A DNA stretch of 64,000 bases from Burkholderiales bacterium (GTDB lineage: Bacteria; Pseudomonadota; Gammaproteobacteria; Burkholderiales; Burkholderiaceae_D): positions 1-64,000 of the forward strand of contig JACQDX010000079.1 in the NCBI GenBank assembly GCA_016200895.1, given 5' to 3'. Below the pieces are notes generated by a model, which worked only from the letters and a program-made list of their open reading frames with translations, did no database searches and was not told the origin of the DNA. The position numbers were made by a program, and so were the translations under genes. Of the stretch, positions 18,539-28,544 are shown piece after piece; position 1 is the first letter of the stretch; each line of letters opens with the position of its first letter.

Positions 18539-21500
18539 CTACTTCCCACTCTCCACCACCGTCAACACGTCCGTCCCCCCCGTTTGCCCATATAAATCCG
18601 GCCTGTACATATCTTCTGCATACAGTGGCGGGATAACGAATTTACCTGGTGTCACTACCCGCACGCGGTAGAACAGGTTCAGCACATTCCAGTCCATGCG
18701 TACAGCTGCAACGAACCTGTCATCGCGGAACTCGACATGCTTGATATGTGGGTCTTGCATGGCTTCGGCGGGGTTGAGTTTGTCTATCGTGACCACACCC
18801 ATTTGTTCACCCTGGACGATATTGGTGTTCTCGATTTCCAGGCCAGCCGGGATGCGGTCGACGATCATGCCTGTGCCCATGGCGTTGCGGCTGCGGGCTG
18901 TGATGCGCATGATGATGGTTTCGCCTACCTTCAAGGCACGATTACCGATTTCTGAACCATCCGGTGCATACATCTTGCGGCTGAGTTCTATGACGTCGTT
19001 CTTCGCAGGTGGCAGCTTGACCGGGTTGCCGTTCATGGACAATTCCACATACAGATTGTCCTTGCTGTTATTGCTCAGTTTGACACCGGATGACAATTCA
19101 CTGGCCTGCAATTCACGGAACAGTGTGGCCTTGGCTGACAATTCGTCAGTCTTGCCTGCGCTGGCCAAAGTGCCTGTCCATGGCGCCGTTTCACCAGTGC
19201 TGTAAGTACGGCCCACCAGGAACAGGGCGAGTTTTTCCTGGGTGCTGTAGTAGCGATGTTTTTCCATCTCGTTGGCAATGACACCAATTAGATTGTCACG
19301 GCCTGGGATATTGATCTGATGGCGATCCAGCAAGGCATAGGACAGGGCAGCGTCGCGTAGGTTGCTGCCGTAGTCATACCACCAGTAACCATTGTCACGG
19401 CCTTTCTTGACGCCTTCGGCCAGGGCCACATCGCTGCGTGCCTTGTCACCCATTTGCTTCAAGGCGATGCCCAGCTGTATCAGGGCCAGGCCAGACTGTG
19501 CGTGTCCACGGGCATCATGCATCTGGCGCAGTGTTGCCAGTGGTGCCTTGTTCTGGCGTGACAGCACATATGCGCCTGCTGCCAGTACACCGAAATGGCT
19601 ATTGTCACGCACACGGTTTTCTTCCCACAAGTTACTAGTGCCAGCAGTAGTCGTTGTTGCTGCTACCGGTTTGGGACTGGCAGGCATGCGTGCCACCCCG
19701 TCCTGCAAACCGCGCAAGAGGTAATCCAGGGCCTTGTTATACATCGCATCTGGCACACCAAAGCCCTGTTCACGTGCATCCACCAAAAAGCCGGTTACAT
19801 AGGCTGACAACCAGTATTCATACTCAGACACATTACCCCACAGGCTGAAACCGCCATTGGGTGCCTGCATGGTTGCCAGGCGGGCAATCGCCTTGTCCAG
19901 CATTTCCACCCTTTGCTCGCGTGTATAAGGCTTGAGTCCAAAGCGTTTGGCGGCTTCTTCATCTATGAATACATGCGGATAAGCAGTACTGGTGGTTTGC
20001 TCGGCACAGCCGTAGGGGTAAGTCAGCAAACCCTGGATGGCAGCGCGGATATCGATAGGTGCCTTGTTCGATACCACCATGTGCGCCAGCAGAGATGCCT
20101 TGTGCAAGCCTGCCAGGTCAGCCTCTTTGATATCCAGCGATTCACCGGCTTTTACCGTAAAGCGTTTGGTGACCTGGGTCTGTGGTGTAGGAGCTTGCAC
20201 GGTAAGCGCAAAGCTTCTTTCCATCTTGATGCCAGAGCCGCTGATGTTGACGGTGATGGTATGCAGACCCGGTACAGGCTTGGCTTCGATAGGGAAGCGC
20301 AAGGTTTGTTTTTGCTGGTCTTTGAGGCTCAGGCTGCGTTCGGCCTCTGTCAGTTTCAGGGCTTCACCGCCATTGATACTGACTTTCAGGCTTTGCCCCG
20401 CACCCGACAGATTATGCAAATCCAGCGCGACGATGGCAGTGTCACCAAAGGACAGGAAGCGTGGCGTCGCCAGCTCGGCAATCAGCGGTGCTGCGACCGT
20501 CATTTCGGCATCCTTGGCACCAAAGCGCTCGCCGCCAGCCACCACGGCCATCAGGCGCAAGGTGCCGTTGAAGTCAGGGATGGCCAGCGGTATCTCGGCT
20601 TCACCCTGCTCATTCAGTTGTACGGGGCCGCTGAAGATATCGATGAGTTTGACCTTCTTCGGCAAGCTCTTGGTTGCTTTTGGCGTGTTATCACCACCAA
20701 ACTTCAGTTTGCCTTTCTGGCCCTGCATTTTTTCTATGAGGCGACCATAGATATCATGCTGGTCCGGGCCATAACGCAATTTGGCAAAGAAGAAGGCATG
20801 TGGGTCAGGTGAGACAAACTTGGTGATATTCAAAATGCCCACGTCCACTGCTGACAAGGTCACCATGGTTTTCTGGCCCTTGGCTTCCGGCACCTTGATT
20901 TTTACTTTGACAGTGCTGTCAGGTAGCACTTTAACCGGTGCTTCCATGGTCACGGCAAATTTGCGGTCTGCCCTGTCCAGCGGGATATGTGCGACACCCA
21001 GTGCACGCGCCGGTGTCACCTTGTCCCCCTCATTGCCAGGGCGCAGAACCACGGCAGAGACATACAGGTCGTGGCGTTTCCAGTCCTTGTTTAGGGGGAT
21101 ATCGATAGTCGTTGCATCTGCACCTACCGACATGCGTTTTATCCACAGGGTCTTGTCACCTTCTACCGTGATCAGGGCTTCACCCTTGTGTGGCGGGGTG
21201 AACGTCAGGCGTGCTGTGTCACCATCCTTGTAGATGGGTTTATTCAGCTTCATGGCGACCTTGTCAGGGCGCACGCCCTGGCTTTCATCTGTGCGGGCGC
21301 TCCAGCCTACATAGAAGCGGTAGACGGCTTGCATCTTGGTATCCGGGTCCAGCACTTCGAGGCGGTAGCGGCCATAGCGTACCGGCAGGCGCAATTTGCC
21401 ACGGCCATTGGCAGGCACGGCAACGGTACTGGTTTCTACCAGTTCATCGGTTTCAGTAAAGCCAGATTGCCAGCCGCGCTGGTCTTCAAAGCGCCAGTAG

Positions 21501-23686
21501 TAATTGCGGTCTTCACGGAACAGGCGTACCGGTAAAGTCGGTGATGCCTGCAATTTGCCATCCTTGTCTGAACGTATCACTTCAAATTCTACCGGGCTGC
21601 CTTCAGGTGCATATTCGCCGGTGAACATGGGGCGCAGGCCGACCAGCACGGGTGCAGGCCAGACTACCCGTTCCATGCTGCGCACGACAGGGCGGCCACC
21701 GCTTTCCAGCAGGCTCAGGGTAGTGCGTACGGTGAAGGGTGAACGACGTTTGGCGATGGGTGAAAGATCGACATCAACGGATGCCTTGCCTTCATCATCA
21801 AGCTTGCTTTCTTCCAGTTCAGTACGGGTCTTGGCTTCGTTTTCAGTGACATCGCCAAATTCAAAACCGGGGTATTGCTTGGCCAGCGGATTCTTATTGC
21901 GTTCAAACTGGGCCACACCCAACAGGCGGTTGCCAGCTGCCGGTGCGCCATACAGATAATTACCAACCACATCAACACTATAGTCACTGTCAGCCGCCAG
22001 CATTGCCAGCTTGCTGGACAGATCCAGCTTCATGCGTTCTGGAAGGAATTCTTCGACGCCGAAGCGGAATACCGTGCCCGGTACTTTGTCAGCCGGGTCA
22101 GCCCGCAGTTCCAGGGTCCAGAAACCGGTAGGTGCATCAGCTGGTAATTCTATGCGCTTGACCAGGTAACCGCCAAAACGCTGGTCTGGCCGCCAGGTGG
22201 CGGTAAATTGGTCTTTGCCGTCCGGGCGTTTCAGCCTGGCCTGTATGGCTTTGGCAGGCACGGCGCGGCCATCGGCATCACGGGCAAGTACCGACAAATC
22301 AAATTGTTCGCCAGGGCGGTATAAGTTGCGGCCAGAATAGGCAAACAGACGTGTCGCCTTGTAGGGCGAACCAGTGATGTCGTATTCAGACAAGTCGAGT
22401 GCCGGTTCTTTCAGGGCCAGTACAGAAATCTGATCCCCCTTGCGTGCCATCAAGACCTTGGCTGTCTTGGGTTGCTCGGCAAAAGTCACGTGACCATCAC
22501 CATCGGTATCAGACTTGGCCAGCACCTTGCCTGCTTCGTCCATCCAGGATACTTCGACACCGCTGACGGCCTTGCCGTCAGTCAGGGAACTGACAAAGGC
22601 GTCCGCTGACTTGTCATACAAACGCGTATGCAAGCCAAGGTCGGACACATAGAAATAAGTGGTCTGGTATTCATAGCGGAAACGGCCAGGCTGGCTCATG
22701 ACGGCGACGTAAACGCCGGGGTCCTTGAGTTCCTTGATGTCTTCTACCGAGATATAGGTAACGCTGCGCTTGTTGGCTTTTTGCTCGGTCATGAAGCGGC
22801 CCAGATACACGCTCTCTGACATCTTGCGCAATTCATCGAGCTGGTAAACCTGGACAGCACCTTTCAGGCTGCTACGCTTCCAGTCGTAGTTGTAGTCATC
22901 TCCGCCTTCGCCCTCTTCGTCTTCGGATTTTGCCGCATCGGCTTTTTTGGGCTTGCCATTGATGACGCTGTCAAGAAAGCGCGGCAACTGGTCATTTTTT
23001 ACGCGCAGGAATTGCACATCCACTTCCGGCACATTCACTGTGACAACAGGCAAGCCGCCATTTTGCTTGGCGGGCAAGACCATGCCATTACTGGCGAAAT
23101 AATAGGAAGGCGACACTGGGGCTGAGACAATGGAATAGCGCGCCTCGCTACCCAGGGTCTTGCCATTGCGGGCAGGCAGGCCTAGCTGCACCTGAACTAC
23201 ATAACGGGTTTGCGGCTTGATATGCGGGAAGTACAAGAGGCGCGGGTTTTCACCAACCACCCAGGCACCAGCTACGAGTTTGCCACCCTTGCTGTCAGTA
23301 TCTTCTGCGGTGGTACTGACGGTGCTGACCTTGCCTTTCTTGGCCTGGCCATCATCGTCATAGCCATTATCTTCATCATTATTATTGGGCTCGGCTTTTT
23401 TCAGATCGGCTGCCGAGGGTGGCATCTCGAATACCTGCAGGTATTTTTCATAAGTCTTGCTACTGTCGAGAGGAATGCTGAAGGTCAACGCCAGTGCTGG
23501 TGCACCATCTAGGCCACGGTCTGCCGCATCGACCAGGGTAAGTGGGGCATTCGGATCATCATTGACCACCAGGGCACCAACCGCATCAGATGCGCCCGGG
23601 CTCTTGTTCTTGTACCAGTATGCGCCGCCTATGATAGCGATGAGTAAGGCGAACAACATCGCCATTTTGAACGATTTGCTTTGCAT
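18539..23686 (-). CDS. Bacterial alpha-2-macroglobulin family protein (YfhM-like) with thioester motif
   Basis: 1715 aa; TYPYGCAEQTTSTAYP thioester, MG domains, RLFAYSGRNLYRPGEQFDLSVLARD; next to pbpC. Confidence 0.95.
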   Translation of the reverse strand: MQSKSFKMAMLFALLIAIIGGAYWYKNKSPGASDAVGALVVNDDPNAPLTLVDAADRGLDGAPALALTFSIPLDSSKTYEKYLQVFEMPPSAADLKKAEPNNNDEDNGYDDDGQAKKGKVSTVSTTAEDTDSKGGKLVAGAWVVGENPRLLYFPHIKPQTRYVVQVQLGLPARNGKTLGSEARYSIVSAPVSPSYYFASNGMVLPAKQNGGLPVVTVNVPEVDVQFLRVKNDQLPRFLDSVINGKPKKADAAKSEDEEGEGGDDYNYDWKRSSLKGAVQVYQLDELRKMSESVYLGRFMTEQKANKRSVTYISVEDIKELKDPGVYVAVMSQPGRFRYEYQTTYFYVSDLGLHTRLYDKSADAFVSSLTDGKAVSGVEVSWMDEAGKVLAKSDTDGDGHVTFAEQPKTAKVLMARKGDQISVLALKEPALDLSEYDITGSPYKATRLFAYSGRNLYRPGEQFDLSVLARDADGRAVPAKAIQARLKRPDGKDQFTATWRPDQRFGGYLVKRIELPADAPTGFWTLELRADPADKVPGTVFRFGVEEFLPERMKLDLSSKLAMLAADSDYSVDVVGNYLYGAPAAGNRLLGVAQFERNKNPLAKQYPGFEFGDVTENEAKTRTELEESKLDDEGKASVDVDLSPIAKRRSPFTVRTTLSLLESGGRPVVRSMERVVWPAPVLVGLRPMFTGEYAPEGSPVEFEVIRSDKDGKLQASPTLPVRLFREDRNYYWRFEDQRGWQSGFTETDELVETSTVAVPANGRGKLRLPVRYGRYRLEVLDPDTKMQAVYRFYVGWSARTDESQGVRPDKVAMKLNKPIYKDGDTARLTFTPPHKGEALITVEGDKTLWIKRMSVGADATTIDIPLNKDWKRHDLYVSAVVLRPGNEGDKVTPARALGVAHIPLDRADRKFAVTMEAPVKVLPDSTVKVKIKVPEAKGQKTMVTLSAVDVGILNITKFVSPDPHAFFFAKLRYGPDQHDIYGRLIEKMQGQKGKLKFGGDNTPKATKSLPKKVKLIDIFSGPVQLNEQGEAEIPLAIPDFNGTLRLMAVVAGGERFGAKDAEMTVAAPLIAELATPRFLSFGDTAIVALDLHNLSGAGQSLKVSINGGEALKLTEAERSLSLKDQQKQTLRFPIEAKPVPGLHTITVNISGSGIKMERSFALTVQAPTPQTQVTKRFTVKAGESLDIKEADLAGLHKASLLAHMVVSNKAPIDIRAAIQGLLTYPYGCAEQTTSTAYPHVFIDEEAAKRFGLKPYTREQRVEMLDKAIARLATMQAPNGGFSLWGNVSEYEYWLSAYVTGFLVDAREQGFGVPDAMYNKALDYLLRGLQDGVARMPASPKPVAATTTTAGTSNLWEENRVRDNSHFGVLAAGAYVLSRQNKAPLATLRQMHDARGHAQSGLALIQLGIALKQMGDKARSDVALAEGVKKGRDNGYWWYDYGSNLRDAALSYALLDRHQINIPGRDNLIGVIANEMEKHRYYSTQEKLALFLVGRTYSTGETAPWTGTLASAGKTDELSAKATLFRELQASELSSGVKLSNNSKDNLYVELSMNGNPVKLPPAKNDVIELSRKMYAPDGSEIGNRALKVGETIIMRITARSRNAMGTGMIVDRIPAGLEIENTNIVQGEQMGVVTIDKLNPAEAMQDPHIKHVEFRDDRFVAAVRMDWNVLNLFYRVRVVTPGKFVIPPLYAEDMYRPDLYGQTGGTDVLTVVESGK

Positions 23687-23720
23687 GTGGCTTCCCTGAT
23701 TTATCTGGATGATTGCTTAA

Positions 23721-23842
23721 GGAACCTCTGATTAAGTTACAGTGCGACGCTATTTTGGGCCTGCGATGCTCGCCGTACATTCGTACGACTGCGCGTCTTA
23801 ACCCAAACTAACGCCGCTCGCTACACTTAATCAAAACTTCCT
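23721..23842. repeat. Imperfect long inverted repeat (about 58-nt arms) upstream of the A2M gene
   Basis: ggaacctctgattaagt...cgtac attc gtacg...acttaatcaaaacttcc. Confidence 0.7.
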
Positions 23843-23966
23843 AAATTTTGCCCAATGATTATGACATGGGCATTGTCAATATTTTCACTTGTTACGATAT
23901 CTTCCGGTGTTACGATTTCTTCCGTGGGGGTAAATGCAACAAAGCTTCGTAGGATCATTTCAGCGC

Positions 23967-24377
23967 TCAGGGAGTGGGTCGCAGATAGGCGAAATAGGCC
24001 ACCATCAACAACAAGGCTGCGGCAAGTGCACCAGTCACTATAAAGAAAGCGATATTGGTCTTGCCGTAACTTGCCTGGCACGCGGCACCTACGCACAGGC
24101 AGATAGCGCGTATGACGGCAAGCGAACTCAGGAAAGTGATGAGACCAAATATCTTGGCATAGCCAAATGCAGAATTAAAGAATTCTGTGTTGCCGGGGTT
24201 GCTGCCATGCCCGCCCTGTCCCCCAAAACCAGCAAGGACGACGATGCCGACCACGATGACGGTCGAGACGATCAGGAAGAGTACGAAAACCGGTATGGCG
24301 ATAAGCAAGGCGCGTGTGGCCTGTCCCCAGGTGACGATGTGCTCGTTCTTGATAGCATTGCTGAAGTAGTCAATCAC
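23967..24377 (-). CDS. Small multi-pass membrane protein of unknown function
   Basis: Three hydrophobic segments (ALLIAIPVFVLFLIVSTVIVVGIVVL; FGLITFLSSLAVIRAICLCVGA; FFIVTGALAAALLLMVAYFA). Confidence 0.6.
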   Translation of the reverse strand: MIDYFSNAIKNEHIVTWGQATRALLIAIPVFVLFLIVSTVIVVGIVVLAGFGGQGGHGSNPGNTEFFNSAFGYAKIFGLITFLSSLAVIRAICLCVGAACQASYGKTNIAFFIVTGALAAALLLMVAYFAYLRPTP

Positions 24378-24522
24378 GATTTTCCACCTTGTCCAAGTGT
24401 AAACTGATATAGCTTATTCATGAGCTGATCAAGGCTACTTGATTGAAGTCATCAGCATAGTACAGAGGTGGAATACAAAAACACAGCCTACCAAAGTAGG
24501 TGGTCACGGTAACCATCAGGTA

Positions 24523-25122
24523 TCAATACGGCTCAAAACTGATTTTATGCTTTTGCAAGACATCCAGCATCAGTTGCTTCCATGGCCCGCTGGGTGCCCA
24601 GACCTTGCTGACGGCTTCATAGGCGAGGACCGGGTCTTCCTTGCCGACCACGACGCGGTACAGAAAGACCATGGTAGATGCGCGCATATTCACTTGGCAG
24701 TGCACCAATACCTTTTTATTTCCCAGACCTTGCAGGATGGCGGCAAAGGTTTCGTAGTCGCTGACGGCTGGCTTGTTGAAAACTATCGGGATATTCACAA
24801 ACACCATGTTCTGGCGACCGACGATGATGTTTTCTTCACGCACGGCATCAGATACATGTGGCGGGGCCAGGTAGATGACGGCTTCATAGCCTTGTGCGGA
24901 CAGGCTTTCCAGCGCTTTGGCAGTAGGTTGGCCTGAGCTGGTCAGTTGTGCCGTGATGGGGACAACATTCGGTGCATCAATCTTTTGTGCATACACGCTT
25001 GTGGATAAGCTTGTACATAAGGCTGTGGACAAGCCTAGAAAAGCGGTGCATAAGTGTGTAGATAAGTGTGTTGACAAGCCTGTGGATAAGCTGTTGAGCG
25101 ATAAGCAGGAAAGTAGGCGCAT
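24523..25122 (-). CDS. Protein tyrosine phosphatase-like / DUF442-like secreted protein
   Basis: TSSGQPTAKALESLSAQGYEAVIYLAP...KVLVHCQVNMRAS (HCxxNxR P-loop-like). Confidence 0.75.
   Translation of the reverse strand: MRLLSCLSLNSLSTGLSTHLSTHLCTAFLGLSTALCTSLSTSVYAQKIDAPNVVPITAQLTSSGQPTAKALESLSAQGYEAVIYLAPPHVSDAVREENIIVGRQNMVFVNIPIVFNKPAVSDYETFAAILQGLGNKKVLVHCQVNMRASTMVFLYRVVVGKEDPVLAYEAVSKVWAPSGPWKQLMLDVLQKHKISFEPY
24997..25104. repeat. Degenerate 12-bp repeat cluster (GCTTGTGGATAA-like) inside the signal-peptide coding region
   Basis: gcttgtggataa/gcttgtacataa/ggctgtggacaa/.../gtgtgtagataa/gtgtgttgacaa/gcctgtggataa; encodes LSTxLST-type repeats on the minus strand. Confidence 0.85.
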
Positions 25123-25124
25123 GC

Positions 25125-25559
25125 TCAGGCTCCCGGCTCAGGCTGCGTTTCCAGCGTCAGCAGATTGGCATCGCGGCAGATACGCCATTTGCCATCGGCC
25201 TGCAAGCGCCAGATACTCAGGACATTCCCGGCACGCCGCATCTGCGGGCCTGCGTGTTTCGGGATGATCTCGACTTGCAGGTAAGACCAGGTATAGGCGA
25301 GATCAGCCTGCACGACAATTTCCTGTATCTGCGAACTGAAAGCAATGTGATGTGTTTGCAATATGTTGCGCAGGTTCTGGGCAAATTGTTCACGGCCCTT
25401 CATAGGTGGATTACCCGCTACCAGGAATACCACTTCTTCATCCATCAAATCTAGCAACTTATCCACATCCCCGGCAGCCGTGGCTTCCTGCCATAGCCGG
25501 ATATTGCTGCGGATGGTGGTGGCTGCTGCGCTGGCTTGCTCAGTTCCTTCATTGTGCAT
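25125..25559 (-). CDS. SgcJ/EcaC-like (NTF2-fold, DUF4440-type) protein
   Basis: WQEATAAGDVDKLLDLMDEEVVFLVAGNPPMKGREQFAQNL...ADLAYTWSYLQVEI. Confidence 0.82.
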   Translation of the reverse strand: MHNEGTEQASAAATTIRSNIRLWQEATAAGDVDKLLDLMDEEVVFLVAGNPPMKGREQFAQNLRNILQTHHIAFSSQIQEIVVQADLAYTWSYLQVEIIPKHAGPQMRRAGNVLSIWRLQADGKWRICRDANLLTLETQPEPGA

Positions 25560-25604
25560 GGCTATCCTTTTGATGTTTTGGGCCGAGGCAAGCGCAGATC
25601 AGGC

Positions 25605-26312
25605 TTATTTGGGTGGCGGCACCTGGGTTTCAATGATTTGCGCCAGGTCCTTGCCTTGCTGCGCCAGCAGGCTTTCCAGCGCTGGCATCAGTGGCCCCAG
25701 GGTTTCTGCCAGCATATTGCGTACAGTATCGACCACGACTTGCGTGGTTCGTTCAATTTCTATGTTCAGGCTGGCACCGGTTTTTTTCTCGGCAAAGACA
25801 GTCATGCGCAGGGTTTCCGGGATCAGCCAGACTTCAAACCAGCCTTCCTGGCGATTGACTTCGGCTATCGTCAGGCTGGCACCATTGATGGCGATATAGC
25901 CTTTGGCGAAGATATAGCGCAGCCATTCTGGTGGTACGGCGATGCGTATCACGTAATTGTTTTCCAGCTCGCGTATCTGGGCAATATGGGCTTTGAAGTC
26001 GATGTGGCCAGACAAAGGGTGGCCACCGATCTCGGCACCATCCCTGGCTGCACGTTCGACATTGACGCGGCCATCCGGTGCATATTCACCCAGCGTGGTG
26101 ATGGCCAGGCTTTGCTGCATGACATCAAATTCTGCGGCATTGTCGCCATGCAGGGCAGTCACGGTCAGGCAAACCCCGTCGACGGCGACGCTGGCACCGA
26201 TCTCCAGGTCTTTGCAAAAACCGCCAGGGAATTCCAGCTGGTAAGTGCGCAAACCGGTCTTGTCATTGAGTGCTGCGATGCGGGCTATGCCCTGTACTAT
26301 GCCTGTGAACAT
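25605..26312 (-). CDS. ribE: Riboflavin synthase alpha subunit
   Basis: MFTGIVQGIARI start, GASVAVDGVCLTV, GGHPLSGHIDFKA, YIAINGASLTIAEV; ORF track extends spuriously upstream to 26735. Confidence 0.95.
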   Translation of the reverse strand: MFTGIVQGIARIAALNDKTGLRTYQLEFPGGFCKDLEIGASVAVDGVCLTVTALHGDNAAEFDVMQQSLAITTLGEYAPDGRVNVERAARDGAEIGGHPLSGHIDFKAHIAQIRELENNYVIRIAVPPEWLRYIFAKGYIAINGASLTIAEVNRQEGWFEVWLIPETLRMTVFAEKKTGASLNIEIERTTQVVVDTVRNMLAETLGPLMPALESLLAQQGKDLAQIIETQVPPPK

Positions 26313-26400
26313 GATAGATGTTGTTAGTGTGCTTGAATGCTTGTTTGAGTGCGTGCTTTGAATATCTATGATTGTAAGCCATTCCCGCAAGGTCAGATAT

Positions 26401-28410
26401 TTATGCCGCCAGCGGCAATTCCACCATGAAGTTGCAACCCTGCCCGGCCACGCTTTCGCAATCGACTTTGCCACCGCAGGCTTCACTGAGTTTCTTGACG
26501 ATGGACAGGCCCAGACCGCTGGAATGTTCACCCGCGGTAGGCAGGCTGGAGAGTTTGGAGAATTTTTCAAACAAATGCTGCTGGTCAGCTGTGGATAAGC
26601 CCGGGCCTTCATCCCTGACCTGGAAAACACCAAATCCTGCAGTGCTGCTGACATTGAGCCAGATGCGCTTGCCCAGCGGTGAATACTTGACCGCATTCGA
26701 CAACAGGTTATCAATAATTTGTACACAGGCATCAAAGTCAGCCTTGATCATGACGCCATCCTGTATGTTCAGTATCACCTGCAAGTCTTTGGCTTTCAAC
26801 ATCTCGGTATATTGCTGGGCCACGTCCTGCAAGATCTGACTCAAGTCCAGGCTTTGTAATTTCAGATGCAAGTGGCCAGAGTCCAGGGCATTCACGTCCA
26901 GCAAATTGCTGATGATGCGCATCATGCGCTGGCCGCTATTGCTGATGCGTTCCAGATAATGCTGACGCTGCTGTTCCGGCATGTCTTGTTGCAATTTGCG
27001 CAGTAAATCGCTCATGCCTATGATGCTGGTCAGGGGATTTTTCAAATCATGGGCAGCAATGCCAAGGAAATCATTCTTGTCCTTGTCCAGTTTTTGCAGG
27101 CTGGCCACGGCTTCTGCCAGTTCAGCAGTGCGCTGCCTGACCTTGGCATCGAGCTCCTGTTCGGTGCGCTGGGATATTTCCAGCAATGTGGCCTGGGTCT
27201 GGGCATGTTCTTTCTTCATCAGGCTGATGTGATAAGCCTGGGCCAGTGCCAGCAAGATGGCCTCGACTGCCGAACCTATCTGGAAACCATATTCCGTTGC
27301 CCAGCTTGGCTCCAGTACACCCATATTGCGCAGTGCCACCAGCGAAAGCCCGGTAATCCAGGTGGCCGATGCGAGGAAGACGATATAGCCAGGACGATAA
27401 CCGCGCATGCCCACCAGCAGACAAACCGGCAAGATCACCATCATCAGGGCGAAGCCTGTCAGTTGCATGAGTGGCGCGACCAGCTGGTAGTAACCCGCCA
27501 GTACGGCCAGTGACACACAGGCGCAGATGATCTGGGTGAAAATGAACAGGCGATTGATGCGCGGCATTTTTTCATGCAGGCGCAAAAAGCTGGCAATGAA
27601 CATGGTGGAACTCATGACCACCAGCGGCGAGAGAAAGCTGGGCAGTATATCCACCAGTTCTGGCCAGTCAGGCAGGATGTACATGGCAACATGGCCGTTC
27701 AGGCTCATTCCCGCCAATAAGGCTACGCAAGATAAAAACAGGTAATAGCGCAGCGCGACATCACGGTAAGAGATAGCCAGCAACAGGTTATACACAATCA
27801 TGGCCAGCAAGACGCCATAATAAATGCCCATGAAAATGGACACCTGGTTCGAACTCTCTACAAAGGCATGTGATTCCCACAAGCTGGCCCGCAAAAACAC
27901 TGCGCTGCTACTTTGCAAGCGCAGATACAGATGTTGTACTTGCGCATTCGGCAATTGCAGCGAGAACAGTGGGTAGTGATGTTTGAGTTCCAGGCTGGAA
28001 AAAGACTGGCGGTCACCGGCACGCTGTACTGTCGTACTGCCATCAGGGTGAACCTGGTAGAGACGGATGTCGTCGAGGATGACCGGCGACAACTCCATCA
28101 GCCATTGCCTGGCTAGTGCTGCCTGGCTGGCTTGTATATCGAGCTTGAGCCAGAATACGGATTGGGAAAATGAGGCATTCAGATTGCCTTGCAGGGGCCG
28201 GAACTCGGCCGTACTGGCTGGTTTGAGTATGTCCATGATCTCCAGCCTGGCGCTTTTATCTTCATAGACCCGGAAGGCAGATCGTAAAGAAATTTCATTT
28301 TTACCATCATCGAGCCTGACAACTGCTGCATGTGCAAACGTCGCGCAACAGCCCAGGCAAAATGCGAGCAGTAACAGGAAGCGTAAGCAAGTATTGCGGA
28401 CTGCGGTCAT
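26401..28410 (-). CDS. 7TMR-DISM sensor histidine kinase
   Basis: 7TMR-DISM extracellular and 7TM region, HisKA IAAHDLKNPLTSIIGMSDLL, HATPase RDEGPGLS...SSGLGLSIVKKLSEACGG. Confidence 0.92.
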   Translation of the reverse strand: MTAVRNTCLRFLLLLAFCLGCCATFAHAAVVRLDDGKNEISLRSAFRVYEDKSARLEIMDILKPASTAEFRPLQGNLNASFSQSVFWLKLDIQASQAALARQWLMELSPVILDDIRLYQVHPDGSTTVQRAGDRQSFSSLELKHHYPLFSLQLPNAQVQHLYLRLQSSSAVFLRASLWESHAFVESSNQVSIFMGIYYGVLLAMIVYNLLLAISYRDVALRYYLFLSCVALLAGMSLNGHVAMYILPDWPELVDILPSFLSPLVVMSSTMFIASFLRLHEKMPRINRLFIFTQIICACVSLAVLAGYYQLVAPLMQLTGFALMMVILPVCLLVGMRGYRPGYIVFLASATWITGLSLVALRNMGVLEPSWATEYGFQIGSAVEAILLALAQAYHISLMKKEHAQTQATLLEISQRTEQELDAKVRQRTAELAEAVASLQKLDKDKNDFLGIAAHDLKNPLTSIIGMSDLLRKLQQDMPEQQRQHYLERISNSGQRMMRIISNLLDVNALDSGHLHLKLQSLDLSQILQDVAQQYTEMLKAKDLQVILNIQDGVMIKADFDACVQIIDNLLSNAVKYSPLGKRIWLNVSSTAGFGVFQVRDEGPGLSTADQQHLFEKFSKLSSLPTAGEHSSGLGLSIVKKLSEACGGKVDCESVAGQGCNFMVELPLAA

Positions 28411-28544
28411 ATTGATAACGAAAATCTCATGCACGTCATGCTGCGAATTGGTAGCCAGGTGCGCTGGCTGCCACAATAGTAAGCAAATTCCTGTTCTTCT
28501 TCCATCCTTGCTTATTGATGATGCTGTTTTATCTGAATCTGGCC

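Noticed and set aside
19913-20812. Long antisense ORFs opposite the alpha-2-macroglobulin gene (e.g. 19913-20812, 20037-20750)
   Set aside because: Shadow ORFs of a well-supported 1715-aa CDS caused by high-GC codon usage.
24997-25104. CRISPR-like array
   Set aside because: 12-bp degenerate units without spacers, inside a coding sequence; not a CRISPR.
26313-26735. N-terminal extension of the riboflavin synthase ORF
   Set aside because: Family proteins begin at MFTGIVQ; the extension overlaps the histidine kinase gene antisense.
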